This document shows, piece after piece, positions 13,106-24,987 of a stretch of DNA of 64,000 bases. Source of the stretch: Imbricaverruca yamaguchii (taxonomy: Eukaryota; Arthropoda; Thecostraca; Neoverrucidae); the NCBI GenBank assembly GCA_034440575.1, contig JAOTOL010001462.1:1073732-1137731 (forward strand), in the 5' to 3' direction. The notes under the pieces were generated by a model. It saw only the letters and a program-made list of their open reading frames with translations, ran no database searches and was not told the DNA's origin. A program made the translations under genes and the position numbers. The first letter of the stretch is position 1. The number at the start of each line of letters is the position of its first letter.

Positions 13106-15720
13106 AGAAAGCCGGCTTGAGCTACCTCATGCTCGGAAAGTGTTCGCTCTGGAGCTTTCTATATAAGGCCAACAGTAGCTGAAATCATGTCCCATCAGAT
13201 GTCAGGCACCCATCAGATCATAACAGACTAATGGTGTGATGTGACCGCAGGATGTATGACGCATCTTCGATGTGTAGTAGGTACCGCAGTGCCGTGTCGA
13301 AGAACAGTGTTTGTTTTGTGCTCAGCATGTCTATCCATGTGTGGATGTATGAAACCAGTTTTGTAAAATTGACATGGATGCTATGAATCCATTTCATGAA
13401 AGCTCTAAATATACTGTCACAACTCATCTCAGCTTTTCCTACATTGAACCCGGTACTTGACTTCCGTGGACACGAATTAATCATGGAATAACTAGCCTGA
13501 AACATGGCTGACATGTGTAAATAAGCACATCACGGCATATATTTGTCCTAGTTGACTTATTAACACCGAGACAACTGCTGTGACACCAGTCAAAACGAGT
13601 TTCGCCGTGAGGTTTAATTTGTTGGCATGTCATTGGTTGAGTGTTACCAGCGAATAGGTCCCAATCGGGACCTTAGGTCAGTAATCGTGACCTTAAATAC
13701 AATGTTGAAATAGGAGGCTACTCGTCTTAAGACGGGTACCTATCCTATCTTTGTGAGCCCCTACCTTGGGCCCGGTGATTGTTAACATGGAACCAAATGA
13801 GGAAGCGCCCCCCTTTCATGTAAGGGCCGTGCATCCCTGAAATACATGCAATATTCCACCAATGCACGCATGGCTTCCTTCACATTGTCATAAAATACAA
13901 GGATCCCAAAACCAAGGACCTTGAACAAAAGCCTCTGAGATCGTTGTGGAGATAACTACAAACACTAGCTTTGACTTACGTTATGTTTCTGATTGGTTGT
14001 GATTTTCAGTGTGAAGCCGTCTCATGAAGACCACACTTCAAATGTTTTGTGTATTACCGAGCAGGGGCCTCTTTAAAGGTCAGGGGAGCGACACCCCTCC
14101 CACCCCTTCACGGTAAGAGGAAGCTGTTCCCCCTCTTTCGCGCGGTGGTTGAGTCACGAAGCGCATTGGATTGCCTCCAGGTTTTCAGCTTTGGCCTGCA
14201 ATCAGAAATGTGTGAAGACTTAAGCCCTTCCACACCGCGGGCACGTATGTCGAATGGAGGATGATGAAGGATGGAGGATGATGAGGAAAGCGATGATTGA
14301 CCCAGATATCGAAGGCTCATGGGCCACCTCCGCAAAGGTGTGTGACGATATACATTGTGTTTGACTCCCTCCGAAAGGTGGGTTGAAAGGCTGTCAAAAT
14401 CTCTCAAGCTTTGTGGGACTTCCTACAGAAATATCTGCTTTTATCTAATATGGTAGCGGATGGTAGCGACCCTCAGTGTGAAGCCTTTCTTCTAGAGAGC
14501 ACTTCAACTTTTCTGTGCGCTTCCGGCACGGGGCCTCCTCAGATGTCAGGAACCCCGTCTTCCACAGGGCAGGTGTAAATTCCCTCGCTCGCTGCCCACC
14601 CCGGTGGCGACGCCCCTGGTCCAGTGTGACCGAATTCACTCAGCTAATCGTCAGGATGTAAGGGAAAATGATTCCTCAATATTTGGTTATCGCGAATTGA
14701 AATGGAACCGCAAGTAGCTGATACCTTCACGATGCTACTCAGGGTTTAGGATATATTTTACTTCGAAATGCATTGGCGAAGTTTCCTCGACACTTATCAT
14801 TGCGAATCTTGGACCATTGCTTCCCACAGCACAACCAACTCAAATTAGTCTCGATTATATGTAATTGAAGTGGATATAAAAACAGGGATAGGGCACTGGA
14901 CATAGCTCACATCGGACGCCTGGCCCGCAACAGTAGCGTCGACATACCTGACATAGCAATGGCCGCGGGGCGAGGGCCAGCACATCCCACGTCAAGCGTA
15001 ATCGCGTGCCTGCATATCCTACTGAAAATGCTCAAACCCTACGTCAAAACAACTGTAAGACTATTCACTAAAATAGGGAGTGTGCTACAAATTGTAGTGA
15101 AATCCTTATCGAGAAAAGCACACGTTCTACGAATAAGAAAAACACTTTTTGGGACAGGCTTTTCACCTTTCATCTTCCACGGTCAGATGGCCCTTTTGGC
15201 TGGTGGCATACCCAGGATGGAATCCTGACCACGCTTCTGTTAATCAACGCCTCTCTGAAAGGCACAGGAGGGAGCGTAGACGTGGAGATTGAGAAGAGTA
15301 CAGCTTGCGCACATGATAATTAGTCCTCCGGTGGTTTTCGGACGCATTTCGATTTAAAGTACAGTTGTGATTTAAACGACATATATATACAATCGAGCGA
15401 TATATGTAAGCCTTCTTCAGTGGTGTAAAAACCATACAATTTTCGCTCAACTGTGACAAGAATCTAATAGCTTTTCAATTGGGTAAATTTCCTTGCTTTC
15501 ATTCCCTTCCCTCCCACACGATTGCGAACATCAGGATACAAATCCATGATTTTGTTAGAACGACGGTCCTACGCTTAGGAATCTTCCCATGAGCTGGGAT
15601 AGGTTGTTTGGGCTCGGCGGAGGAATTATCACAGACACATAAGACCACACAGATGCACTTATTAGGATAAACCAAACACACTGTTTTCGCATTTCAAAGG
15701 AAGTTGCCATTGGTGCCCAT
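13106..15720. other. Non-coding stretch with a local duplication
   Basis: No supported gene. Two related blocks about 460 bp apart (about 14,005-14,105 and 14,475-14,575) share a CAGTGTGAAGCC start, CACTTCAA-TTTT-TGTG and GGGGCCTC followed by a CAGG..CCCC segment, consistent with duplication or two insertions of one repeat. A perfect short inverted repeat, GGTCCCAATCGGGACC, lies at about 13,658-13,673. Confidence 0.45.
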
Positions 15721-15725
15721 CAGGC

Positions 15726-15925
15726 CACAGTCCTCGGTGTGCACAATGGACATATTTGGACACACATTGTCCTCGGTATTCACGATAAATATGTATGTGG
15801 ACACACATTGTCCTCGGAAGTCACGATAAACATGCATGGACACACACTGTCCTCGGTATTCACGATAAACATGTATGGACACACAAAGTCCTCGGTTTTG
15901 TCAATGTCCTCGGTATTTCAATCCA
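15726..15925. repeat. 39-41-bp minisatellite, about 4-5 copies
   Basis: Units read CACACATTGTCCTCGGTATT followed by CACGATAAACATGTATGGA. A further diverged unit at about 16,065-16,098 reads TCCTCGTTAGTCACGGTAAA and then CACGTATG, and runs straight into the GT microsatellite. The microsatellite therefore appears to have grown from the end of a minisatellite unit. Confidence 0.75.
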
Positions 15926-16090
15926 CACTGGGAGCCAACAATTGGACACTTCCTCCAAAATCGACCCTTCATCTTACTCGGCAGATCTTGCTCTATCACC
16001 GAGAAGAAATCGATGCTTCTGCGGTGGTAAATAAAGGGTGTCCTCGTTTGTGACCGCCAGGTCATAGTCCTCGTTAGTCACGGTAAACAC

Positions 16091-16334
<244 letters not shown>

Positions 16335-16861
16335 CGTATTGCTTCAGCAACACCACCACAACAACAACCCAACCTACCTTCCTTATATTTTTTATATTGT
16401 TTTTTTATGTATGGTTCGTTAGTGCCGCAATAATCCCCCTTTAGTTCCAAAATCGAGGCCAGACGGTGCCACCCCATCACCGCAAAATAACACCAAAAGA
16501 GCGCCAGGAAGCCCCAAAGACCACCGTTCTGAATCGAATCGTGTGCATGTATTGGCACGGGCTGATAAGAAACAGCACGAGGACCCAGAAACAGCCTGTG
16601 GCCATGGGTCAGGTCGCACCGAAACCCGCTAGTTGGGTCCAGCCAATAGCATGCAAGAAAACAAAATCTGAATCAATGATCAAACAGAGGATGAAATTGC
16701 ACGATTTGGTTCTACCAGACAAAATGAGCAGCATCTGTCAGCATGACTCTGTCCAGATGCAATTTTCACTCCATCCCCTCGAAACGAAACCGGCAGCAAC
16801 GAATGAATACGACTGAGGCAGTGTGCGACTGGAAATGTGTCCTCTGGAGTGGGTCGCTTAC

Positions 16862-17033
16862 CTTTTGCTGTAATTTACGATCAGTCCATCGGCGACCTTG
16901 GCGCGCGCGCAGGGAATGTCGCGGCCGATGGATATCACTTGGACGGCGCAGAACTCGAGCTCGTAGCCCAGCTTAAGGTCGTTGGTGAACTCCACTTTGA
17001 AGTCTTGGTCCGAGGTGGAGGACAGGTCGTTCA
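16862..17033 (-). CDS. Cassette R4 exon B of the large extracellular repeat gene
   Basis: Minus-strand exon encoding a segment with the core CAVQVISIGRDIPC and the end GLIVNYSK. The core matches the cassette motif seen in R1 (FKLTSLGAGI) and R3 (CDVRVLWHGANI): hydrophobic-x-V/L-x-S/W-x-G-x-x-I. The 3' end is well defined, AAAAG followed by donor GTAAGC. The 5' end is inferred from GACAG before TGAACGACCTG; its pyrimidine tract is poor, so the start is uncertain. With that acceptor the exon enters in phase 1 and leaves in phase 2. A C exon should follow at lower coordinates but I found none down to position 1. Confidence 0.6.
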
Positions 17034-17466
17034 CTGTCGGCCCACGCATCGCCACCGGTCAGGTGACGGCGCAGCGTCGTGGAGAAGACTATGCTCTGTA
17101 CCGTACCACCTGATATCTGCGTCCGTCTCCGAGCATAGTTTACTTGGCGTCGCTGCCCCCCCAAACCGAATAGTCGCGGACGGCGGAAGTCCCAAGCAGA
17201 TATAGAGATTTGAACACAGTGCCTTTGCGACAAAAGACATGCAATTCACTAGGCTATTGGCTTCACTGGAGGTGAAGAATAGAATAGGTCGACAGGGGTG
17301 GACTGGACTAGTCCCACGCCGAGCATTTCAAGTAGCATGCGCGCCTATATGGAGGGGCAATCCATCAGTGCCTCTGCATATACCTGGCCAATTTTCCCTC
17401 CCTCTCTCCCACCCCTCTCTTCATTCTCCCTGCGACCCTACCCCCTGTCTCTCTATTCCTACATAT

Positions 17467-17655
<189 letters not shown>

Positions 17656-17733
17656 CTCCCCTTCTCTCCTCGTCTACATTGTTGTTGAACAGCCGCGCGC
17701 ATAATCTCGCCCGCACACCAATGTGTCCTTACG

Positions 17734-17737
<4 letters not shown>

Positions 17738-17822
<85 letters not shown>

Positions 17823-17840
17823 CACACGCACACACACGCA

Positions 17841-17874
<34 letters not shown>
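17738..17874. repeat. (CA)n microsatellite forming a splice donor
   Basis: CA repeat interrupted by TATATA and GCAATATA. On the minus strand it reads (GT)n and begins exactly at the end of cassette R4 exon A, so the donor GT is supplied by the microsatellite itself. Several equivalent GTs are available 2 nt apart. Confidence 0.9.
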
Positions 17875-17877
<3 letters not shown>

Positions 17878-17999
17878 AGCGGCAGCAGGTGCGGACCTGG
17901 GTATTCGATGTTCATGTGGATCGTGAACTGGTGGCCGATGTAGACGGTGGTGACGCCGGCGGCGGTCACGTTCACCGTCGGCTCCACGCCGGCGGGGTT
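17873..17999 (-). CDS. Cassette R4 exon A of the large extracellular repeat gene
   Basis: Encodes NPAGVEPTVNVTAAG followed by IGHQFTIHMNIEYP. The second block matches the exon-A motif of the other cassettes (WGNTLSYTLSISVP in R1; WHPVFSQSLDVPT in R3). The acceptor is GTGTCGGCAG before AACCCC, phase 0 as in every A exon here. The donor lies at the start of a (GT)n run. Ending at 17,875 gives phase 2, and ending at 17,873 gives phase 1. Phase 1 fits the next exon and the A-to-B junctions of R1 and R3, so I chose it. Two N-x-S/T-like sites suit an extracellular protein. Confidence 0.72.
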
Positions 18000-18845
18000 C
18001 TGCCGACACGGGCACAACTGTCAGCACGCCGCGTGGCGCGCGACCGCCGCGCCTGCAGCTGACCATCAGACTGCGCGGTGCACCTCTGCGGACGGTGGCG
18101 CGAGTTTTGCGCGGCAGCGTGCCGAACCGCCGGCGACACGTGGTACCGCGCCAACAACTGCCGCGAGACGGTCAGCCGGCGGTCAGGCGCGGGGGTCGTC
18201 CGGCACCGTTGGGCTCCAGGCCGGCACGTCGCGTCACGCCGTGCAGCCGTCACAACTGCTATGCCGCACCAGTCGGCCAAACACACAGCCCCACGGCGTC
18301 AGATGCAGGCGCAACGTTGGATGAGTCGCGCGCCAGCTACGCGTGATCGCGTGCGCAGGCCAAATGGGTAGCTCACTTGCCGACACTGAGGATATAGTAT
18401 TGATCAGGGCGTTTCGGTATCTCGCTTGATGTCTCGAATAATTTTCCGTTCATAGGATTAACCCACATGGCCAAGGTGGCTCCTGTTAAGCCACTGCTGT
18501 ATGACGTTATGAGGCTGTGTGCTGCACTCAGCTAGCCACTTGCGCTCCAGAGTGGTAGTGGCTCGTGGCTCGTCTAACGTGCCAAGTGTGAGGCTGCGTC
18601 CCGCAGGCACGACACCTTTACCATTGCTTTATCCAGTAGAACTGTTGAGGCCGGAGGCTCATGTGGGCGGTCACCATGGATTATACCGTAACCACTGGAT
18701 CCCCCCCACTCCACACGCACACTCAAGATCCCCCAGACTGGTCCCGGACACGTGGCATCCCTTCCGTTGCACGCATGTGTGCGCGGTGTGTGCTGGACGT
18801 AGGAAGTGAAGTATATCAAGGTGTAGGCGATGTGGATAGGATGTG
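18000..18845. other. Intron, GC-rich part
   Basis: Intronic sequence between cassette R4 exon A and R3 exon C. It is GC-rich near 18,000-18,350, with only short overlapping open frames that I read as chance products of composition. Confidence 0.5.
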
Positions 18846-19080
18846 AGGTGGTTCAGGGTGTAGGAGGTGTAGGCAGGGTGTGAAGTGGCTCATGGTGTAG
18901 GCAGGGTGTGAAGTGGCTCAAGATGTAGGCAGGGTGTGAAGTGGCTCATGGTGTAGGCGGGGTGTGAAGTGGCTCAAGGTGTAGGCAGGGTGTGAAGTGG
19001 CTCAAGATGTAGGCAGTGTGTGAAGTGGCTCAAGATGTAGGCAGGGTGTGAAGTGGCTGAAGGTGTAGGCAGGGTGTGAA
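18846..19080. repeat. 28-bp minisatellite, about 8 copies
   Basis: Units read GTGGCTCAAGGTGTAGGCAG followed by GGTGTGAA, with CAAGATG and CATGGTG variants. Intronic, about 190 bp beyond the GC-type donor of cassette R3 exon C. Confidence 0.9.
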
Positions 19081-19267
19081 GGCTAGTCATCGACTCGTGC
19101 TTCAGAGTGAATGGGCCACACTGGCTGCACGCAGTGTGCGCGGGCTGAGATGTGTGACATGGGCAGGGTGCTGGGTGTGCTCGGCCTGTCTGGCCACAGG
19201 TTATGCCCCCCTGTGTGACAGGAGCAGGACGGCGTGTGTCCGGTGTGCCCGGCCCCAGACCACTTGC

Positions 19268-19387
19268 CCCGGTGACGTTGACGGAGTCCAGCGTCACGGG
19301 GCCCGGGTTGACGGTGGGCGCGCCGGAGGCGTCAGCTCGCACTGCCACGCGGAACACGATCAAGTTGGCGGCCGCGTCGTCGGTGAT
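19268..19387 (-). CDS. Cassette R3 exon C of the large extracellular repeat gene
   Basis: A 120-nt, phase 0-0 exon. It encodes ITDDAAANLIVFRVAVRAD and then a P/V-rich tail ending SVNVTG. The central NLIVFRVAV block corresponds to NIVITFQLLVV in R1 exon C. The acceptor is CTGTGCTACAG before ATCACC. The only donor that keeps phase with the next exon (AACCCC, phase 0) and has a good consensus is GGG followed by GCAAGT, which implies a GC-AG intron. A weaker GT alternative is GTCACC 6 nt upstream, also phase 0. Confidence 0.75.
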
Positions 19388-21428
19388 CTGTAGCACAGCG
19401 CGGCACGGTCAGACAGCGTAGCTGCGGCGCCGGCCGGCTGGAGCAGCCACGAACAAAACACGGTGGAAACACAGTGGAAACACAGTGGAAATAGTGGAAC
19501 ACAGTGGAAATGCAACGAGGAGCGTTTAATCCTCGCCGGCTCGGCGGCACGGGGCTTTCGAGAGCCTATCTCGGCGTTTCTTCGGTGATAGTGGCCGAAT
19601 ATGAAGGTGCAGAGACACGAAATGTGCAATAGCGTCATATGCATCTGATCTGCACGTGTTGTAAACATTTCAGGTCCAGGTCGTGAACGCTTATTGACCC
19701 GGGACGTGTCAAAGTGAGTGGTGCTCCAAAATCTACAAAGTGCCGCCATTCGGAGTAGTTGCGGCAGGTAAGTACCAAACATGTATCATGTTGTCCTTCA
19801 TCAAGACGAGCCAGCTCATATCGGGTTACTGGCGTGAGTTCAGGTAAATTTCCTTTTTACTATATTGTGTAGTGAAAATTATATTTGGTGATTATTTTTG
19901 CACGCCAAAAGTGACAAAGTTAAGGTGATGAACATTCTGGTTACAGTTATGCATTAAAGATAAATGCATCAATGCCAAGTCACTTATCATGTATGTTTCA
20001 CACAACATCTTATGCAGTATGTTGCTGTTTCTCGCCAAGCGATATTTGAATTCACTTCCGGTGCCACCTAGGTCGTGTGGTATGGCATTTGTTGACAATG
20101 AATGATCTGAGACGACCTGGTCTTAAGTTCTCTGAGCTTATTTAATTTGATTTGACCTTCCCTTCAAATTGCTTTCCAATCACACTTTGATACGCTTAGA
20201 CGAAGGCTGAAAAGATTGTTTGTCAATATATGCATTTTCACAGCGTCACATCACATCATATCAATTCTTTTTTAATCAATTGCTATACCTCAAAAGTGAT
20301 GTTCCGGAAATTCGAACCTGATGAGCTGATGGCCTGCCCCGTCCTGATCCGCTTCGCCATGATCAATGTGCCTACATTCATATATGATAATTATTCAAAA
20401 GTGAACAGAAATTAAACACTGCCTTCAGAAAATCGACTTCTGGCGATCTAGGCCGAGGTCCGTATACTGACTTCACATGACCTTTTGTGGCCTCATTATC
20501 AACCAAAATCCAAATATAAGATGGGCTTCGGGCTGTCCATGACCGGAGTTTTCAAACGGCGTTTTGCATTTAATCCCAGCACGCGCAGATCGGAAATTAG
20601 AGGGCCGGCTTTCTCCGCGCCACCGCCCCTGGCCGGCAACAGTGGACCTGCCAGTCGGCCCTCGGCCCGGCGAGCGTCAAAACAGAGACAACGGCGCTAC
20701 AGTACAGGCTGGACCATCCCTCAAAGTCAACACGGAGCACATTTGAAGTGCAACATGGAGCGCCTTCAAAACAGGGCCGACACAACGGCTCTGCGGTACG
20801 GGCTGGAGCATCACCGAAATACAGGAATGACACAGGATGCGGTCCATACAGCATATTCGGTAGCATCATTATAATACGGATGGAAGCGTTTCCGCAATGT
20901 AGATGGGAGCATGTTTAAAGTGCAGATAATAGTGTCTTTCAAGCACAGTCATCAGCAGCCGGGGAATGCAGACAGGGGGTTTGAAAATGCAGCATAAAGC
21001 ACTATCGAAGCCACATGGAATAACATGATCCTCTCAAAACCGGGAAAATGTTGTTACGGACGACACTGTCATTCACATAGTAGGTAACAACGCATGAAAA
21101 ATAATCCAAAGGAGTGTTGGAACTGTTCCCAACATCTGTGGATATCATTAGGCATTGGACTTCCGTCATACCGTAGTCGTAAAGCACCAAATCTATACAA
21201 AGTCACCTTGATCGGTCTTCGTTGATTTTGTCTATGTCAGGTCAATGTTGCATGAAAATACATTGCAATGGCTTCAGCTGCGTGCCACAGCTCACCCGGA
21301 TTGATGCAATATGCTCACTTTAAAGCGTAAATTACCGGTGTACAACGCGAAACACGGTTGATTTATATTACGCAATGGAAATAGGTGTGTGCTATTTATA
21401 CGGAAATATTACGAAGTGTGTGCGTTAA
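19388..21428. other. Intron, mostly unique sequence
   Basis: Part of the 5.5-kb intron between cassette R3 exons B and C. A degenerate tandem repeat of about 90 bp is visible at about 20,690-20,990 (for example ACAGGCTGGACCATC, then ACGGGCTGGAGCATC; GAAGTGCAACATGGAG, then AAAGTGCAGATAAT). Three short GTGGAAACACAGTGGAAA units lie near 19,460-19,512. Confidence 0.5.
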
Positions 21429-22437
21429 CACTCGCACGTCCGGAGATCCGCGCCAACTCCGCATGTCCGGGGGGGCAGATGTCTGCCCCCCCCCCCCTAA
21501 GATCTCTAGAACTATGCTAGCTAGCGACAAACAGAAAACGGCGTTGGATAGCTGGTGACGGGCTCTAGCGAAAGTGTTTTGGTCATTGTTTTCGCTCAGG
21601 TCAACATTCAGGTCACTGGGTCATCATAGGTCAAATTCGACCAGGTCAGGTGGGACTCAAATATTGACACATATCTCAGGACCTGTAAGAGATAGAAACA
21701 AACAGCGAAAGTTATTCCACAGTCCTTGAAATGCGCTACCGACAATAGGCGGTGTAATTTAAGGTCAGGTCAACCGAATCATGAAATCATGACCTCAGGT
21801 CAAGGTCATGACGTCGCCTAGGGATGTCATGTAATGTATCAATTGACACGTCTTGGCGATACAAGCACAATGACGGTAATTTCAGCCTTCTAGCTCAATA
21901 CAGTGCGATATAATGCGCAGAAATGTGTAGTGATCTCAGGTGACCTCAGAGACCTTGGTAAGGTCACTGAGCAAACATTTTAGCGTAAACATTGAGCATA
22001 GCTTCCAACTGCATGCCACAACCGTTGTGAGATCATTCCGAGAGCAAATATGTAACCAGGAGACATCTGTGTATTTTACCATAGCCCTATAATGGGGAAG
22101 CCATGGCCGCGACCTGACCTAAGGTCAATGCTACGAAAAATCCGATATACATTTTATGGTCCCTGATGAGATCATGACATGTTATAAGTTTGAAATCAAT
22201 CGCCCAATTATTGTGGAAGTTATGTCACCTAGAACTCCGAGTGTAGTTGGGTCACTTCGCCTGACCTGGTGACCTGACCTGAGACGACCCAGAATTAAAA
22301 ATCTATGAGGATATGCGGAAACGACGAATGAACAGCTATGCGAGGTTTGGCCATGCTAACCCGATTAGTTTGGCGGCAAATGATGAAAAACCGAAGGGGG
22401 CAGATGTCGGCAACCCCCCCACTCGGGCGAGCGCGTG
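21429..22437. mobile_element. TTAA-flanked inverted-repeat element 1 (non-autonomous, piggyBac-like)
   Basis: A 1,009-bp segment bounded on both sides by TTAA (21,425-21,428 and 22,438-22,441). The left end reads CACTCGCACGTCCGGAG. The right end, reverse-complemented, reads CACGCGCTCGCCCGAGTGG. Just inside each end lies a G-run/C-run hairpin, GGGGGGGCAGATGTCTGCCC on the left and a GGGGGGG..GACATCTGCCCC counterpart on the right. TTAA target-site duplication is the mark of piggyBac-type elements. There is no transposase frame, so it is non-autonomous. It lies inside an intron of the minus-strand gene. The interior is rich in AGGTCA/TGACCT words. Confidence 0.65.
21597..22290. promoter_or_regulatory. 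Dense AGGTCA nuclear-receptor half-site cluster
   Basis: At least a dozen AGGTCA or TGACCT words lie in about 700 bp. They include a direct pair with an inverted partner (TGACCTCAGGTCAAGGTCA at about 21,791), overlapping pairs (AAGGTCAGGTCAACC) and three tandem TGACCT near 22,261-22,280. AGGTCA is the half-site of many nuclear receptors. The cluster is confined to transposable element 1, so a regulatory role is an inference only. Confidence 0.4.
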
Positions 22438-22526
22438 TTAACCGAAACGCGAGCAGCCGTTTCCACAGCACAGCCGGCTGATCACTGTCGGTGATAAAAA
22501 CCGACTGCTCACGGACCCACGGCGAG

Positions 22527-24836
22527 CGTCGCGTTGTCCACCCCAGCCCCAACTACGTGTCCCGTCGCGTTGTCCACCCCAGCCCCAACTACGTGTCCCG
22601 TCGCGTTGTCCACCCCAGCCCCAACTACGTGCCCCGTCGCGTTGTCAACCCCAGCCCCAACTACGTGTCCCGTCGCGTTGTCCACCCCAGCTCCAACTAC
22701 GTGTCCCGTCGCGTTGTCCACTCCAGCGCCAACTACGTGTCCCGTCGCGTTGTCCACCCCAGCCCCAACTACGTGCCCCGTCGCGTTGTCCACCCCAGCC
22801 CCAACTACGTGCCCCGTCGCGTTGTCCACCCCAGCCCCAACTACGTGCCCCGTCGCGTTGTCCACCCCAGCTCCAACTACGTGTCCTGTCGCGTTGTCCA
22901 CCCCAGCCCCAACTACGTGTCCCGTCGCGTTGTTCACCCCAGCCCCAACTACGTGTCCCGTCGCGTTGTCCACCCCAGCCCCAACTACGTGCCCCGTCGC
23001 GTTGTCCACCCCAGCCCCAACTACGTGCCCCGTCGCGTTGTCCACCCCAGCGCCAACTACGTGTCCCGTCGCGTTGTCCACCCCAGCGCCAACTACGTGT
23101 CCCGTCGCGTTGTCCACCCCAGCTCCAACTACGTGTCCCGTCGCGTTGTCCACCCCAGCCCCAACTACGTGTCCCGTCGCGTTGTCCACCCCAGCCCCAA
23201 CTATGTGTCCCGTCGCGTTGTCCACCCCAGCTCCAACTACGTGTCCCGTCGCGTTGTCCACCCCAGCCCAACTACGTGTCCCGTCGCGTTGTCCACCCCA
23301 GCCCCAACTACGTGTCCCGTCGCGTTGTCAACCCCAGCTCCAACTACGTGCCCCGTCGCGTTGTTAACCCCAGCCCCAACTACGTGCTCCGTCGCGTTGT
23401 CCACCCCAGCTCAAACTACGTGTCCCGTGGCGTTGTCCACCCGAGCTCCAACTACGTGTCCCGTCGCGTTGTCCACCCCAGCCCCAACTACGTGTCCCGT
23501 CGCGTTGTCCACCCCAGCGCCAACTACGTGTCCCTTCGCGTTGTCCACCCCAGCGCCAACTACGTGTCCCGTCGCGTTGTCCACCCCAGCGCCAACTACG
23601 TGCCCCGTCGCGTTGTCCACCCCAGCTCCAACTACGTGTCCCGTCGCGTTGTCCACCCCAGCTCCAACTACGTGTCCCATCGCGTTGTCCACCCCAGCCC
23701 CAACTACGTGCCCCGTCGCGTTGTCCACCCCAGCTCCAACTACGTGCCCCGTCGCGTTGTTCACCCCAGCTCCAACTACGTGTCCCGTCGCGTTGTTCAC
23801 CCGAGCTCCAACTACGTGTCCCGTCGCGTTGTCCACCCCACCGCCAACTACGTGTCCCGTCGCGTTGTCAACCCCAGCCCCAACTACGTGTCCCGTCGCG
23901 TTGTCCACCCCAGCTCCAACTACGTGTCCCGTGGCGTTGTCCACCCCAGCTCCAACTACGTGCCCCGTCGCGTTGTCCACCCCAGCTCCAGCTACGTGTC
24001 CCGTGGCGTTGTCCACCCGAGCTCCAACTACGTGTCCCGTCGCGTTGTCCACCCCAGCCCCAACTACGTGTCCCGTGGCGTTGTCCACCCGAGCTCCAAC
24101 TACGTGCCCCGTGGCGTTGTCCACCCGAGCTCCAACTACGTGTCCCGTCGCGTTGTCAACCCCAGCTCCAACTACGTGTCCCGTCGCGTTGTCCACCCCA
24201 GCGCCAACTACGTGTCCCTTCGCGTTGTCCACCCCAGCGCCAACTACGTGTCCCGTCGCGTTGTCCACCCCAGCGCCAACTATGTGCCCCGTCGCGTTGT
24301 CCACCCCAGCTCCAACTACGTGCCCCGTCGCGTTGGTCCACTGCCTCCAACTACGTGTCCCGTCGCGTTGTCCACCCCAGCTCCAACTACGTGCCCCGTC
24401 GCGTTGTCACCCCAGCTCCAACTACGTGCCCCGTCGCGTTGTTCACCCCAGCTCCAACTACGTGTCCCGTCGCGTTGTTCACCCCAGATCCAACTACGTG
24501 TCCCGTCGCGTTGTCCACCCCAGCTCAAACTACGTGTCCCATCGCGTTGTTCACCCCAGCTCCAACTACGTGCTCCGTCGCGTTGTTCACCCCAGCTCCA
24601 ACTACGTGCCCAGTCGCGTTGTTCACCCCAGCTCCAACTACGTGTCCCGTCGCGTTGTCCACCCCAGCTCCAACTACGTGTCCCGTCGCGTTGTTCACCC
24701 CAGCTCCAACTACGTGTCCCGTCGCGTTGTCCACCCCAGCTCCAACTACGTGCCCCGTCGCGTTGTCCACCTCAGCGCCAACTACGTGCCCCGTCGCGTT
24801 GTCCACCTCAGCGCCAACTACGTGTCCCGTCGCGTG
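22527..24836. repeat. 36-bp minisatellite, about 64 copies
   Basis: The plus-strand unit is CGTCGCGTTGTCCACCCCAG followed by CCCCAACTACGTGTCC, with interspersed C/T/G variants at one position and occasional 1-bp deletions. Because 36 is a multiple of three, both strands show very long open frames (up to 790 codons plus, 297 codons minus); I regard these as spurious. The array starts about 10 bp beyond the donor GTGAGT of cassette R3 exon B, within its intron, and is not in that exon's reading frame. Confidence 0.97.
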
Positions 24837-24846
24837 CACGCACTCA

Positions 24847-24987
24847 CCACTTCCTGCGAGTAGAGATTCCTGATGGTGATCATCGCCGACGTCTCGCCGT
24901 CGGCGGGATTCAGCGTCACCGGCGACGTCTTCACGTACACGATGTTGGCGCCATGCCACAGCACGCGCACGTCGCAGGCGCGCAGAC
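24847..24987 (-). CDS. Cassette R3 exon B of the large extracellular repeat gene (apparent 1-nt insertion)
   Basis: Starts at CTGGCGGCAG before GTCTGCG in phase 1, matching the phase-1 end of the upstream exon. It encodes ACDVRVLWHGANIVYVKT, the exon-B motif, then SPVTLNPA. After about 24,902 the coding-looking frame moves by one nucleotide (CCGCCGGACGG) and continues ETSAMITIRNLYSQEV up to the donor GTGAGT. If one base of the insertion is discounted, the exon ends in phase 0 and joins the next exon (ITDDAAAN) correctly. Without it the junction is out of frame. An assembly error or real decay are both possible. Confidence 0.7.
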
